Shown one piece after another: positions 24,318 to 32,724 of a stretch of DNA of 64,000 nucleotides (its first letter is position 1; the number at the start of each line of letters is the position of its first letter). The position numbers and the translations under genes were made by a program. Below the pieces are notes generated by a model that saw only the letters and a list, made by a program, of their open reading frames with translations, had not been told where the DNA came from and did not search any database. Source of the stretch: Paludifilum halophilum (GTDB taxonomy: Bacteria; Bacillota; Bacilli; Thermoactinomycetales; DSM-45169); the NCBI RefSeq assembly GCF_002245355.1, contig NZ_NOWF01000001.1, positions 372,001 through 436,000 on the forward strand, written 5' to 3'.

Positions 24318-25910
24318 CTAACGTTTTTCAGGAGAAAACGAGAACGGCAGATCCGCCGCGGCCGTGGCTTGTTCCAGCTCCCGCCGCAGTCCGAACCAGT
24401 TTTTGTTCGTATGCGCTCCCAGGTAGAGAGTACCTTCCTTCCAGCGGATCCATACCCGACGGTGATACCAGAAAAGGCCGATCGACAGGCCGACCATAAA
24501 GATGCCGAGACCGAGGAAGATGATCGGAAGACTCTTGTCGATCCGTACCATTAGCCCGGACATATTAACGGTCTTCAACTTTTCCAGCTCCATCTTATAC
24601 CGGTTGTCCCGGTGCAGATCATCCAGGTCGGTTCCGGCGATCATCCAGGATTTCTCCGCCTTTTCTTCCTCCGGAGAGGTCACTTTAAAGATGAAAGCGG
24701 GCCGATTAGGCACTTCCGACTTTGTTGTCGGCCGATTGCCATCCATCACGAAATCGGGAAAGTAGTCCATGATCTGGACTTCTACTCCATCCTTCACCTC
24801 ATAGTTCATCTCGGGATCGTAAAGATCGATCCAAAAGCTCCCCAATTTTTCATCCGTCTCTTTATCCTTGACGGACAGGCGGATCGCTTCCGTCTGGTTG
24901 GGTTGAAAGTCCGCCTGGTACAGGAGCAGATCTTTATATTTCAACGGTTCGTTCACCAGAATAGGACCGCTTTCGACCCGCTCCAATTGATCGGTTTCCG
25001 GATCTTTTTCATAAAGAACCACCTGGGTTTCATACTTTTTGACAATCGGCTGGTCCTTGCTCGCCTGTTGTCGATTCTCTTTTTCATCATATAATTCCGC
25101 AATGGCTTTTTCATTCTTTACATAGTAGTTCAGCTCGGGGAGCTTTTTGGTCTCCCCTTCCCTGACATAAACCGCCTCATCCAGATGCCACCCCGGAATC
25201 AGGCGCATCAGGGTTCCCAGGAGGAAGATGATCAATCCGATATGATTGATATAGGGGCCCCAACGGCTGAACCGACCTTTTTCCGCCAGAATCGAATCCC
25301 CTTCCCGGCGGATGTTGTACCGTTTTTTGGAGAGGCTTTCCGCCAACCGATCCAGGAGGGGATCTTTTTCCTCCTCGGATACTTGCAGAGTCCGGCTGGC
25401 CCGCTGTCGAGTGATAAAAGCAGTATTCTTGGTCACCTTCTGTCTTCTCAGCGCCTGATACAAGGGAACCACGCGATCCAGACTGCAGATGACCAATGAA
25501 ATCCCGATCATGGCCAAAAGCGAGATATACCACCAGGAGGAATACATATCCGACAGACCCAATTGGTAATAAAGGTCGCCCCAAAACCCGTATTCCTGGG
25601 CATAATAAACATCGGGCCTTCCGCTGGGGATCTGTCCCTCCTGGGGAAAAACCGTTCCCAGAATGGAAGCCAAAAGCGTGATTACAATCAGGTAAATAGC
25701 CACTTTGACCGAAGAGAAAAAATTCCATACCCGGTCCAAAACCGTTCTTTTCTGTGTCTGAGACCGGCGCGCCTTTCCCTCATACCGCATTTCCAGCGGC
25801 CGGTCCGTGTTTTCTTCTTCTTGAAGCGGTTTACCGCAGTACTCGCATAAAATCGTACCAACGGGGTTATTATGGCCACATCCGCATTTTGTATTTTTCA
25901 ATCGGTTCAC
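24318..25910 (-). CDS. resB: Cytochrome c biogenesis protein ResB
   Basis: The partner of ResC in haem delivery. The 530-residue protein starts with a zinc ribbon (CGCGHNNPVGTILCEYCG, Cys at about 9, 11, 22, 25), then TM helices (about 70-90, 130-150, 220-240 and near 465) and a large extracytoplasmic domain. The N-terminal ribbon is usual for Bacillales ResB. It is the first gene of the res operon here, and resA (thiol-disulfide protein), normally before resB, is not present in the 153-base gap to rluB. Confidence 0.94.
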   Translation of the reverse strand: MNRLKNTKCGCGHNNPVGTILCEYCGKPLQEEENTDRPLEMRYEGKARRSQTQKRTVLDRVWNFFSSVKVAIYLIVITLLASILGTVFPQEGQIPSGRPDVYYAQEYGFWGDLYYQLGLSDMYSSWWYISLLAMIGISLVICSLDRVVPLYQALRRQKVTKNTAFITRQRASRTLQVSEEEKDPLLDRLAESLSKKRYNIRREGDSILAEKGRFSRWGPYINHIGLIIFLLGTLMRLIPGWHLDEAVYVREGETKKLPELNYYVKNEKAIAELYDEKENRQQASKDQPIVKKYETQVVLYEKDPETDQLERVESGPILVNEPLKYKDLLLYQADFQPNQTEAIRLSVKDKETDEKLGSFWIDLYDPEMNYEVKDGVEVQIMDYFPDFVMDGNRPTTKSEVPNRPAFIFKVTSPEEEKAEKSWMIAGTDLDDLHRDNRYKMELEKLKTVNMSGLMVRIDKSLPIIFLGLGIFMVGLSIGLFWYHRRVWIRWKEGTLYLGAHTNKNWFGLRRELEQATAAADLPFSFSPEKR

Positions 25911-25974
25911 CCCCGTTTCGGCAAAAGGGTGCGGGATTCAAAGATGCCGAAGCAAAATGTTAGTTTTCCTATTT

Positions 25975-26004
25975 ATTATAACGTCCCGCAAAACCCCGGG
26001 TAAA
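25975..26004 (-). promoter_or_regulatory. Candidate promoter of the res operon
   Basis: On the minus strand TTTACC (25999-26004) and a perfect TATAAT (25975-25980) lie 18 bases apart, 65 bases upstream of resB. Confidence 0.55.
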
Positions 26005-26063
26005 AGTTCGCTATGAAGATTATTTGAAAAGATAGGGGCTTTGCCGCGGGAAAACAGCAAGGC

Positions 26064-26780
26064 CTAAAATCCCAAAAGCACCTTCAAACGCCGAACTTCC
26101 GGGGGGCGAAGCTCCCGGAAAGTACCTCTTCCCAACCCCTCCAAAGTCAAAAAAGCGATCCGAGTACGAACAAGCTTACGAACTGGATGACCCACTTTTT
26201 CACACATACGACGGATTTGTCGGTTTTTCCCTTCATGAATCACCAGCTCCAACACCGTGTTGTTTCCCCGGGAGCGAATCTTTCGCACCCGGGCCGGCGC
26301 CGTCCAGCCATCCTTCAATTTTACACCCCGCTCCAAACGGCGGAGGGTTTCCGCATCCGGCTTTCCACGAACCGTGGCCCGGTAATACTTGTCCACTTCA
26401 TGACTTGGGTGGGCCAACCGGTTGGCCGTCTTCCCGTCGTTAGTGAGAAGCAAAAGGCCTTCCGTATCGTAGTCCAGGCGTCCCACGGGATAAACCCGCT
26501 CTGGGACTCCTTGAAGATAATCGGTGATCACCGGACGCCCTTGGGGATCGGACAGGCTCGTAATCACGCCCTCAGGTTTGTAAAAGAGGATGTAACGCTT
26601 TTCTTCCAGATGGATCGGCCGATCCTCCACTTCGACAGCGTCCACCTCCGGATCCACCCTCACCCCCAACTCCGTCACCGTCCGTCCATTGACGCGGACC
26701 TTGCCGGCCCGGATCAGTTCTTCACTTTTTCGCCGCGAGGCCACCCCCGCTTGAGCCATCACTTTCTGTAATCGTTCCAT
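26064..26780 (-). CDS. rluB: 23S rRNA pseudouridine synthase RluB
   Basis: The enzyme modifies a uridine in helix 89 of 23S rRNA (family knowledge). An S4 RNA-binding domain (residues 1-60, RLQKVMAQAGVASRR) is followed by the catalytic domain, with the active-site Asp in GRLDYDTEGLL and the KNRQIRRM motif. At 238 residues it matches the family. GAGGTGAC precedes the ATG. Its position upstream of the res genes and downstream of the spm genes is that of B. subtilis ypuL. Confidence 0.95.
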   Translation of the reverse strand: MERLQKVMAQAGVASRRKSEELIRAGKVRVNGRTVTELGVRVDPEVDAVEVEDRPIHLEEKRYILFYKPEGVITSLSDPQGRPVITDYLQGVPERVYPVGRLDYDTEGLLLLTNDGKTANRLAHPSHEVDKYYRATVRGKPDAETLRRLERGVKLKDGWTAPARVRKIRSRGNNTVLELVIHEGKNRQIRRMCEKVGHPVRKLVRTRIAFLTLEGLGRGTFRELRPPEVRRLKVLLGF

Positions 26781-26890
26781 TTTGTCACCTCATTTGTCAT
26801 CTTATCCATCTCTCTCCTTCTTCACAAGGCAGAGCATGTCCATGTCACAAAAACAACACGGAATCAGCCTTTTTTAAAAGCAATCCCCGC

Positions 26891-26917
26891 AAAAAAAGCG
26901 ACACCTCCATGTGTCGC
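26891..26917 (-). terminator. Terminator downstream of the dacB-spmAB operon
   Basis: On the minus strand the stem GCGACAC/GTGTCGC is followed by TTTTTTT. The repeat copy C lies between spmB and this terminator, so the repeat is probably transcribed. Confidence 0.85.
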
Positions 26918-26937
26918 CTTCGTTACAATGGATTGTC

Positions 26938-27106
26938 AACTAGGACATGTCTGGTAAATCATCGAAAGCAGTTGGGCGCGATTTCCAGCATAGCGGCCTT
27001 TACACCCAAAGGGCACAATTCTCGTCAAGATCGCTCCGCTCTCGGGTCTCGCTATGCACCTAAAGGGCACAAGTGCGGGTATTGATTATCAAACACACCC
27101 TAGGCG
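26938..27106 (-). repeat. Dispersed intergenic repeat, copy C
   Basis: Read on the minus strand it contains CTAGGGTGTGTTTG, TTGTGCCCTTTAGGTGCA, the 23-base GCATAGCGAGACCC unit (27057-27035), a second TTGTGCCCTTTGGGTG (27002-27020) and TGGAAATCG (26987-26979) continuing to CCTAG. The pieces are shared with copies B, D, E and F. Confidence 0.75.
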
Positions 27107-27117
27107 AAAACAGGCGG

Positions 27118-27669
27118 CTATCCGCCGAATACCGCATTTACAATGAACCATGCCGCCAACACACCCGCCAGATCCGCTGTCAGTCCCACTTTCACTGCGT
27201 ACAGGGAACGCCGGATACCGACAGCCCCGAAATAGACCGTCAACACATACAATGTGGTGTCCGTACTCCCTTGCATCGTCGCTGCCAGTCGACCGAGAAA
27301 TGAATCCGGACCGTGCGTGCGAAAAATACTTTCAGTAAAAGCCAGCGCCCCTGTTCCGGAAATCGGCCGAAGCAGTCCCAGCGGGAGCACTTCCATCGGA
27401 AACCGGATCAGAGAAAGAGCCGGTTTCAGCAAATCCAAATAAAATTGAAGCGCACCGGTCTCGCGAAAGATGGATACCGCCACCATCATACCGACCAGAT
27501 GCGGAATCAGCTGAATCGCTGTCGGGAATCCCTCCTTCGCTCCTTCCACAAAACTTTCGTATACCGGTACCCTTCGAAAAAAGAGGGCATATAGAGGGAT
27601 AAAAGCGAGTAGGGCCGGTATCAACATTTTGGACAGAAAAGAGATCGCCTCAAACATGCTTTCACCCAC
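27118..27669 (-). CDS. spmB: Spore maturation protein B
   Basis: SpmB, with SpmA, is needed for full dehydration of the spore core. The 183-residue membrane protein has nucleoside-transporter-gate-like (Gate domain) hydrophobic repeats, with PISGTGALAF and MQGSTDTTLYVLTVYFG conserved. The start could be GTG 27669 or the ATG four codons later (MFEAISFLS). It is the last gene of the dacB-spmA-spmB operon. Confidence 0.94.
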   Translation of the reverse strand: MGESMFEAISFLSKMLIPALLAFIPLYALFFRRVPVYESFVEGAKEGFPTAIQLIPHLVGMMVAVSIFRETGALQFYLDLLKPALSLIRFPMEVLPLGLLRPISGTGALAFTESIFRTHGPDSFLGRLAATMQGSTDTTLYVLTVYFGAVGIRRSLYAVKVGLTADLAGVLAAWFIVNAVFGG

Positions 27670-27681
27670 TCTTTCGACCGG

Positions 27682-28269
27682 TTAACCTCTGTTTTCCTGT
27701 CTTCTCCGATACCACCGGTCCAGGGCCACCGCCACCAGAGTGGAACAGCCTGTAGCGAAAACGGCAGTACCGATAATCTCCGTCGGCTGGGCGGATCCGT
27801 GCTCCATTCGCAGCCCGATCACCGTGGTTGGAATCAGCGTCAAGCTGGAAGTGTTGAGAGCGAGCAGAGTACACATCGCCGGGCTCGCTGTCTTGGAATT
27901 CGGGTTCAATTTTTGCAGTTCCTCCATCGCTTTCAACCCCATCGGGGTAGCCGCATTACCCAAGCCAAAAAAATTGGCACTCATGTTGGACAAGATATAA
28001 CCCATAGCCGGGTGATCCGAGGGAACGCCGGGAAAAAGAAAACGAGCGACAGGGCGGAGGAGTCGGGACAACTTTTCCAACAACCCGGCATCCCGGGCCA
28101 TATTCATCATCCCCAGCCAGAAGACGAGAATGCTGATCAAACCGATACAGACCGCCACCCCCTCTTTGGCTCCTTTTAAAGCGGCCTGTGTCACCACATC
28201 CATTTCACCCTGTACAGCGGCGGCCACCACCCCGCTGATGATCATAAACAGCCAGATATAGTTGACCAC
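27682..28269 (-). CDS. spmA: Spore maturation protein A
   Basis: The partner of SpmB, with the same Gate-type fold. Conserved GNAATPMGLKAMEELQ and LLALNTSSLTLIPTTVI are present. I choose the GTG at 28269 (VVNYIWLFMI), because GGAGG lies eight bases upstream and the gene then starts just after the dacB stop. The ATG at 28296 would lie inside dacB. About 195 residues. Confidence 0.94.
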   Translation of the reverse strand: MVNYIWLFMIISGVVAAAVQGEMDVVTQAALKGAKEGVAVCIGLISILVFWLGMMNMARDAGLLEKLSRLLRPVARFLFPGVPSDHPAMGYILSNMSANFFGLGNAATPMGLKAMEELQKLNPNSKTASPAMCTLLALNTSSLTLIPTTVIGLRMEHGSAQPTEIIGTAVFATGCSTLVAVALDRWYRRRQENRG

Positions 28270-28273
28270 CGCC

Positions 28274-29419
28274 TCACCCTCCTCTTCCCAATACACGGGC
28301 TAAAACGGACCACCAATCAGTAAAAACCGTATCTTCCGCTTGAGTGGTTTTCGTCACCAAGGGAACCGAACCGATCGGTTCTTCGTCCAGGTAAACCCTC
28401 GCTGTTCCCACCCGCATTCCTTCCCGGTCGACCCGGGACAAAGGATAGGTAATCACAGGCACCACCTTGATCCGGTCCTGTTCTTGATCGGTCAACGGGT
28501 AGGAAAATCCGGAAGAGGCGACAACCCTCCACTCCTCCTTCCTTCGTGGACCATCCGCCGGAACATCTGCCATTGTTTCCCCCTTGCGAATCACTTCCAG
28601 CGCTTGAAACCGCTGAAAGCCGTATTCCAGCAGATGCATCGAATCGTCCCAATCGTCGGGAGCGTTCAATGTAACGGTAGCCAGTTGCCGTCCGTCCCGG
28701 GTGGCGGAAGAGATCAAGGTCCGCTTGGATCGTTTGGTATAACCCGTTTTCACTCCGTCTGCCCCGGGATAAAGACGGAGCATCTTATTTTTGTTGTACC
28801 ATTTGCGATGCCAATCTTCACCGGGCCAGGGAACTGTCTTTACCGGCGTACTCACGATCTGGCGAAATTTCGGATTCTTGAGGGCATAGGCCGTCAACCG
28901 AGCCATGTCGGAGGCGGTGGAATAATGATGGGGGGCATCCAATCCGTGAGGATTTTCAAAGTGAGTTCCCTGTAAACCCAAATAGCGTGCCTTTTCATTC
29001 ATCATATAGACGAACCCTTCCAGAGAACCACCGATATGCTCCGCAATGGCCACAGCCGCATCATTGCCGGACCGGAGCATGAGGCCATAGAGCAGATGCT
29101 CCAGGGAAATCCGTTCTCCCTGTTTGAGATAGATGGACGAACCTTCCACCCCCACCGCTCCGGGACCGACCTTTACTTTTTGATCCAAATCCCCCTCCTC
29201 GATGGCCACGATCGCTGTCATCACCTTCGTCAGACTAGCGATCCGCATCCTTTTATCCGCCTCTTTTTGATACAGGATCCGACCGGAGGGAACATCGATC
29301 ACTGCTGCGGCACGGGCGCTGACCTCCGGCACAGAGATCTCCTGCGCTTGCCCCCGATTCGGAATGCTGAACCCGGGTATCACGAGAATGATTGACAAAA
29401 AGAGCGTGATCCACCGCAT
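28274..29419 (-). CDS. dacB: Sporulation D-alanyl-D-alanine carboxypeptidase (PBP5*)
   Basis: Trims cortex peptidoglycan side chains in the mother cell during sporulation. The 381-residue protein has a signal peptide (residues 1-25) and the penicillin-binding active-site motifs SLTK (about residue 62), SGN (about 117) and KTG (about 223), then a PBP5-type C-terminal domain and an amphipathic tail (WWSVLARVLGR). The downstream genes spmA and spmB confirm the sporulation-specific paralogue. Confidence 0.94.
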   Translation of the reverse strand: MRWITLFLSIILVIPGFSIPNRGQAQEISVPEVSARAAAVIDVPSGRILYQKEADKRMRIASLTKVMTAIVAIEEGDLDQKVKVGPGAVGVEGSSIYLKQGERISLEHLLYGLMLRSGNDAAVAIAEHIGGSLEGFVYMMNEKARYLGLQGTHFENPHGLDAPHHYSTASDMARLTAYALKNPKFRQIVSTPVKTVPWPGEDWHRKWYNKNKMLRLYPGADGVKTGYTKRSKRTLISSATRDGRQLATVTLNAPDDWDDSMHLLEYGFQRFQALEVIRKGETMADVPADGPRRKEEWRVVASSGFSYPLTDQEQDRIKVVPVITYPLSRVDREGMRVGTARVYLDEEPIGSVPLVTKTTQAEDTVFTDWWSVLARVLGRGG

Positions 29420-29451
29420 CGCTTCTCCACCTTACGGCTTGTTTTACCCTC

Positions 29452-29480
29452 ATTTATATGCCGCAGGGACAAGGTTATGA
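29452..29480 (-). promoter_or_regulatory. Candidate sigma-E promoter of dacB
   Basis: On the minus strand TCATAAC (29480-29474) and CATATAAAT (29460-29452) are separated by 13 bases, resembling the mother-cell sigma-E consensus. The B. subtilis dacB operon is known to be sigma-E dependent. Confidence 0.45.
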
Positions 29481-29488
29481 AAGCACAT

Positions 29489-29520
29489 GAAAAAACACCG
29501 CCCCTCTTCGGAAACGGTGT
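29489..29520 (-). terminator. Terminator after gerW/ytfJ
   Basis: On the minus strand the stem ACACCGTTTCC/GGGGCGGTGT is followed by TTTTTT, upstream of the dacB promoter region. Confidence 0.75.
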
Positions 29521-29560
29521 CCTTCCCGTACAGATTCCTGTTCGATCCGGTCTGTTCACA

Positions 29561-30013
29561 TCAAATATCCGTTTTCGGTTCGCTGAAACGCTCCTTTTTC
29601 TTCGGCTCGGCCATTTTTTGCAGCTTTTCAATCAAGCCTGGAGCGAGATCGAGAATGCGATCATAAAGGTTCTGAGAACCCTCCACGTTCAACATGCGAA
29701 TACCCTTTTCACTGACCACCAGGAATCCGACGGGGGTGACGGATACCCCGGCACCACTCCCGCCTCCGAAAGGCATCTTGCCGCCTTCTTCATCATCTTT
29801 ACTCCCGCAGCGATCCCGTTCTGATCCGGAATCTTTCTGACCGCTGAATTCACTGCCCCCGGCGGCGAAGCCAAATCCGACCCGGGAAATGGGGAGGATG
29901 ACACTCCCGTCCGGAGATTCTACGGGTTCTCCGATAATGGTATTGACATCCACCATCTCTTTGATGTTTTCCATCGCTGTCGTCATTAAGCCTTGGATAG
30001 GGTGTTCTGCCAT
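29561..30013 (-). CDS. ytfJ: Sporulation protein GerW/YtfJ
   Basis: The YtfJ/GerW family is involved in spore germination, particularly with L-alanine. The N-terminal MENIKEMVDVNTIIGEPVESPDGSVILPISRV block, a glycine-rich loop (KMPFGGGSGAGVSVTPVGFLVV) and a C-terminal helix are typical. It has 150 residues and no signal peptide. It overlaps the upstream ytfI by 28 bases, so the pair is co-translated as in Bacillus. Confidence 0.92.
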   Translation of the reverse strand: MAEHPIQGLMTTAMENIKEMVDVNTIIGEPVESPDGSVILPISRVGFGFAAGGSEFSGQKDSGSERDRCGSKDDEEGGKMPFGGGSGAGVSVTPVGFLVVSEKGIRMLNVEGSQNLYDRILDLAPGLIEKLQKMAEPKKKERFSEPKTDI

Positions 30014-30648
30014 TTCCCTTCACTCCCTTTCCTGCGCATTCGGGTGAATAAACGTATAACAGCAAGGATAGCATACCCGATGCGGAAACGTATTATACAA
30101 TCCAGATCCGTGTGTAGAAGTTTCTCGTTAAACCGGGGTTCTACATCGATATCGGGAGACCGGTCCCAACGAATATGAGACCCGGCTACACCGATAAAAG
30201 AAGATTTAATCCCCCAGACCAATCCGGTGACCACCCCGGTTTCCGCCGCATCCCCCGTTCCGATTTCCGTATACCAAGTGAAACGCTCACAGACGATACG
30301 ACTCAAAAATCGGCGTATCACCCCGGTCAAGTAAACAATATTTTCACGCAGGAACGCCCACTGTTTTCGCGCCCTCTTCACAGCGGCCCAGTTGATCCGG
30401 TCACGAAGGGTTTTTCCTTTATCCCGAGCATTGGTATCCATCTTTTCCCGGACATTCAAACCTTTTCGTGAAATATCTTCCATCGGAACCCGGTAGCGAA
30501 AACGGATCAGTCCCCACAGCCAGAGAAAACGAAGAGTCAACTGATCATCTTCACCGCTGCGCCGATAGGCTACATGGATCCACAACGAGGTGAACGGAAA
30601 AAGAAGCAAAACGGCGGCGAGTAACGACAGACCGATCACCCATCCCAT
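29986..30648 (-). CDS. ytfI: DUF2953 membrane protein YtfI
   Basis: About 220 residues with an N-terminal TM segment (MGWVIGLSLLAAVLLLFPF) and a DUF2953-type remainder, including WYTEIGTGDAAETGVVTGLVWGIK and the DLDCIIRFRIGYAI segment. I take ATG 30648 with GGGGGG upstream; an ATG five codons earlier is also possible. The ytfI-ytfJ pair is conserved in Bacillales spore formers. The biochemical role is unknown. Confidence 0.85.
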   Translation of the reverse strand: MGWVIGLSLLAAVLLLFPFTSLWIHVAYRRSGEDDQLTLRFLWLWGLIRFRYRVPMEDISRKGLNVREKMDTNARDKGKTLRDRINWAAVKRARKQWAFLRENIVYLTGVIRRFLSRIVCERFTWYTEIGTGDAAETGVVTGLVWGIKSSFIGVAGSHIRWDRSPDIDVEPRFNEKLLHTDLDCIIRFRIGYAILAVIRLFTRMRRKGSEGKWQNTLSKA

Positions 30649-30710
30649 GCTATCCCCCCCCATCGCTTACCAATATCAGGTATTATAAACACAAACCCTT
30701 CTGTTCATAC

Positions 30711-30743
30711 AAAGAAACCCTTCCACAAATGTGAAAGGGTTTC
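30711..30743 (-). terminator. Possible terminator after scpB
   Basis: The stem GAAACCCTT/AAAGGGTTTC lies 27 bases beyond the scpB stop codon. The T-tract is interrupted. Confidence 0.55.
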
Positions 30744-30769
30744 TCAAAACGCTCCCGCATAAAAACCGT

Positions 30770-31450
30770 TCAGACCGGGCTTTCCGCTTCCCCGTCTGAC
30801 TCCGCCGTCTCCTCTGCGGGTGCAACACTCTCTTCTGCTGCTCCTTCAGCTGCGGGATCCACACCCAGCCGTTGGTACAACTCCTGCCTTTCTTGCTCCA
30901 ACTCAGCCCAATCAAAGATGGTATCCACTGAAGGTAGTTCCTCCAGAGACTTTAAACCGAAGTAATCCAAAAATTCCCGACTCGTGCCGTAAAGGATGGG
31001 ACGGCCGACGCCTTCGGCACGGCCCACCTCTCGGATTAAACCTTTGCGCTTTAAATAATAGATCGTCCGTTCACTCTTGACACCGCGAATTTCCTCCAGA
31101 TCCGCCCGGATGATCGGTTGACGATATGCGATAATGGCCAATGTCTCCAGGGCGGCCCGGGACAGTCGGGATCGATTGGGGGATTGGGCCAGCTTCTCGA
31201 AGTACTCCTGGTGTTCCGAGAGGGTGGTTAACTGGTACACTTGGGCCACCTCAACGATTTGCAGGCCCCGACCCTGTTCCTTCCACTCCTCTTTCATCTC
31301 TTGAAGGATTTGGGATACCACCGGTTTATACAGTCCCGTCACTTCGGTCATCTCATTGAGGGATAAGCCATCTTCCCCCGCAGCAAACAGCAAGCCCTCA
31401 ATCACCGGTTTCCACTGTTCCCGTTCCAGTCGAACCCCCTCCTTCCCCAT
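30770..31450 (-). CDS. scpB: Segregation and condensation protein ScpB
   Basis: A kleisin-associated winged-helix protein of the SMC-ScpAB condensin complex. The 226-residue sequence has the WKPVIEGLLFAAGEDGLS start, the LETLAIIAYRQPI segment and RPILYGTSREFLDYFGL; an acidic, alanine-rich C-terminal tail (about the last 30 residues) is extra. It overlaps scpA by 53 bases. No clear ribosome binding site precedes ATG 31450, so the true start may be a few codons further in. Confidence 0.94.
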   Translation of the reverse strand: MGKEGVRLEREQWKPVIEGLLFAAGEDGLSLNEMTEVTGLYKPVVSQILQEMKEEWKEQGRGLQIVEVAQVYQLTTLSEHQEYFEKLAQSPNRSRLSRAALETLAIIAYRQPIIRADLEEIRGVKSERTIYYLKRKGLIREVGRAEGVGRPILYGTSREFLDYFGLKSLEELPSVDTIFDWAELEQERQELYQRLGVDPAAEGAAEESVAPAEETAESDGEAESPV

Positions 31451-32216
31451 GAACCGATTCGATCTGAATATCTTCGAAAAGGCGCTGTTGTCGAATCGCG
31501 ATTTGCCGGGTTTTCATCAGTTCCAACAAGGCGAGGAAAGTGGTCACGATTCTCTCTTTGGTCACCCGGTTCCAGTGAAGAAGTTGGGAAAAACACAGAT
31601 GCCCTCCGCAGGTTGCCAATGTGTCCGATATTTCCTCCATCCGATCGCTGACGGAAATTTCGTCCCGTGTCATCTGGGTCATCGGTTCCTCCGTCTCTTC
31701 ACGGCGGGCCAAGGCCTCCGCAAAGGCCTGAAGCAGGTCATCCGGTGTGATTCCTTCCACCGGATTTTCTTCCGGAGTAAAAGGTGTTAAATCCATCGGA
31801 AGACGGGTATACACCTGACTCCGTTCCTCCTCCCGAACACGCAACTCATCAGACAGCCTTTTGTACTTTTTATACTCCAATAAACGCTGAATGAGCTCCT
31901 CCCGAGGGTCCAGCCCTTCTTCTTCATCCTCCTCCGGCAGCATCTCGAAAACATCGGCCGGTTCGGGGCGCGGCAGGAGCATTCGACTTTTAATAGACAG
32001 CAGACGGGCCGCCATCACTAAAAATTCGCTGGCGATATCCAATTCCAATTTCTGCATCGCCGACAGATACTCCATATACTGATCTGTGATTCGGGCGATA
32101 GGAATATCACACACATCCAGCTCCGACCGGTCGATCAGGTGAAGGAGAAGATCCAACGGCCCTTCGAACATCTCCAGCTTAATATTGACGTTTGTGTTTT
32201 CCTTCCCGTTGTACAC
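31398..32216 (-). CDS. scpA: Segregation and condensation protein ScpA
   Basis: The kleisin subunit of the SMC complex, which bridges the SMC heads. The N-terminal EGPLDLLLHLIDRSELDV motif, DIASEFLVMAARLLSIKSRMLLP, an acidic linker and the C-terminal winged helix are all visible. I set the start at GTG 32216; an ATG at 32231, overlapping the ribH stop, is also possible, and no good ribosome binding site separates the two. It is coupled to ribH upstream and scpB downstream. Confidence 0.92.
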   Translation of the reverse strand: MYNGKENTNVNIKLEMFEGPLDLLLHLIDRSELDVCDIPIARITDQYMEYLSAMQKLELDIASEFLVMAARLLSIKSRMLLPRPEPADVFEMLPEEDEEEGLDPREELIQRLLEYKKYKRLSDELRVREEERSQVYTRLPMDLTPFTPEENPVEGITPDDLLQAFAEALARREETEEPMTQMTRDEISVSDRMEEISDTLATCGGHLCFSQLLHWNRVTKERIVTTFLALLELMKTRQIAIRQQRLFEDIQIESVHGEGGGSTGTGTVETGD

Positions 32217-32220
32217 TTTC

Positions 32221-32703
32221 CTATTTTCCATACTCCTTTTCGAGGGAGTGTTGCAGATCGGCCATTTCGATGGCTGCCAAGGCCGCTTCCCATCCCTTGT
32301 TGCCGGCCTTTGTACCTGCCCGTTCAATCGCCTGCTCGATGGTATCCACTGTCAAGACACCGAAAATCACAGGGAGTCTATGCTTTAACCCGAGGGTTCC
32401 CACTCCCTTGGCCGCCTCTGAACAAACGTAGTCAAAGTGGGGGGTGGAGCCGCGAATAACCGCTCCCAGCGTGATCACTGCATCATAACGGCCCGAAGCG
32501 GCCATCTGGTCAGCGACCAGGGGAATCTCAAAGGCCCCCGGCACCCAAGCGACATCGATGGAAGGCTCCTCCCTTCCGTGACGGCGCAGAGCATCCTCCG
32601 CTCCGGCCAACAATTTTTCCGTGATAAAAGCGTTGAAACGACTGACGACAATACCGAACCGACGCCCGTCTGAATGGAATTGTCCTTCAAAGGTATGGCT
32701 CAA
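32221..32703 (-). CDS. ribH: 6,7-dimethyl-8-ribityllumazine synthase
   Basis: The penultimate step of riboflavin synthesis. The 160-residue enzyme has [23 protein letters not shown] and [14 protein letters not shown], all parts of the active site. It is the last rib gene. Its end overlaps the region of possible scpA starts, so the scp genes are likely read from the rib transcript as well. Confidence 0.97.
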   Translation of the reverse strand: MSHTFEGQFHSDGRRFGIVVSRFNAFITEKLLAGAEDALRRHGREEPSIDVAWVPGAFEIPLVADQMAASGRYDAVITLGAVIRGSTPHFDYVCSEAAKGVGTLGLKHRLPVIFGVLTVDTIEQAIERAGTKAGNKGWEAALAAIEMADLQHSLEKEYGK

Positions 32704-32724
32704 TCGATTTCCTCTCCTTTTCCG

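Larger units (their letters stand above)
26781..27117. other. Intergenic region between rluB and spmB
   Basis: It holds a terminator (26891-26917) and repeat copy C (26938-27106). I see no gene. Confidence 0.6.
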
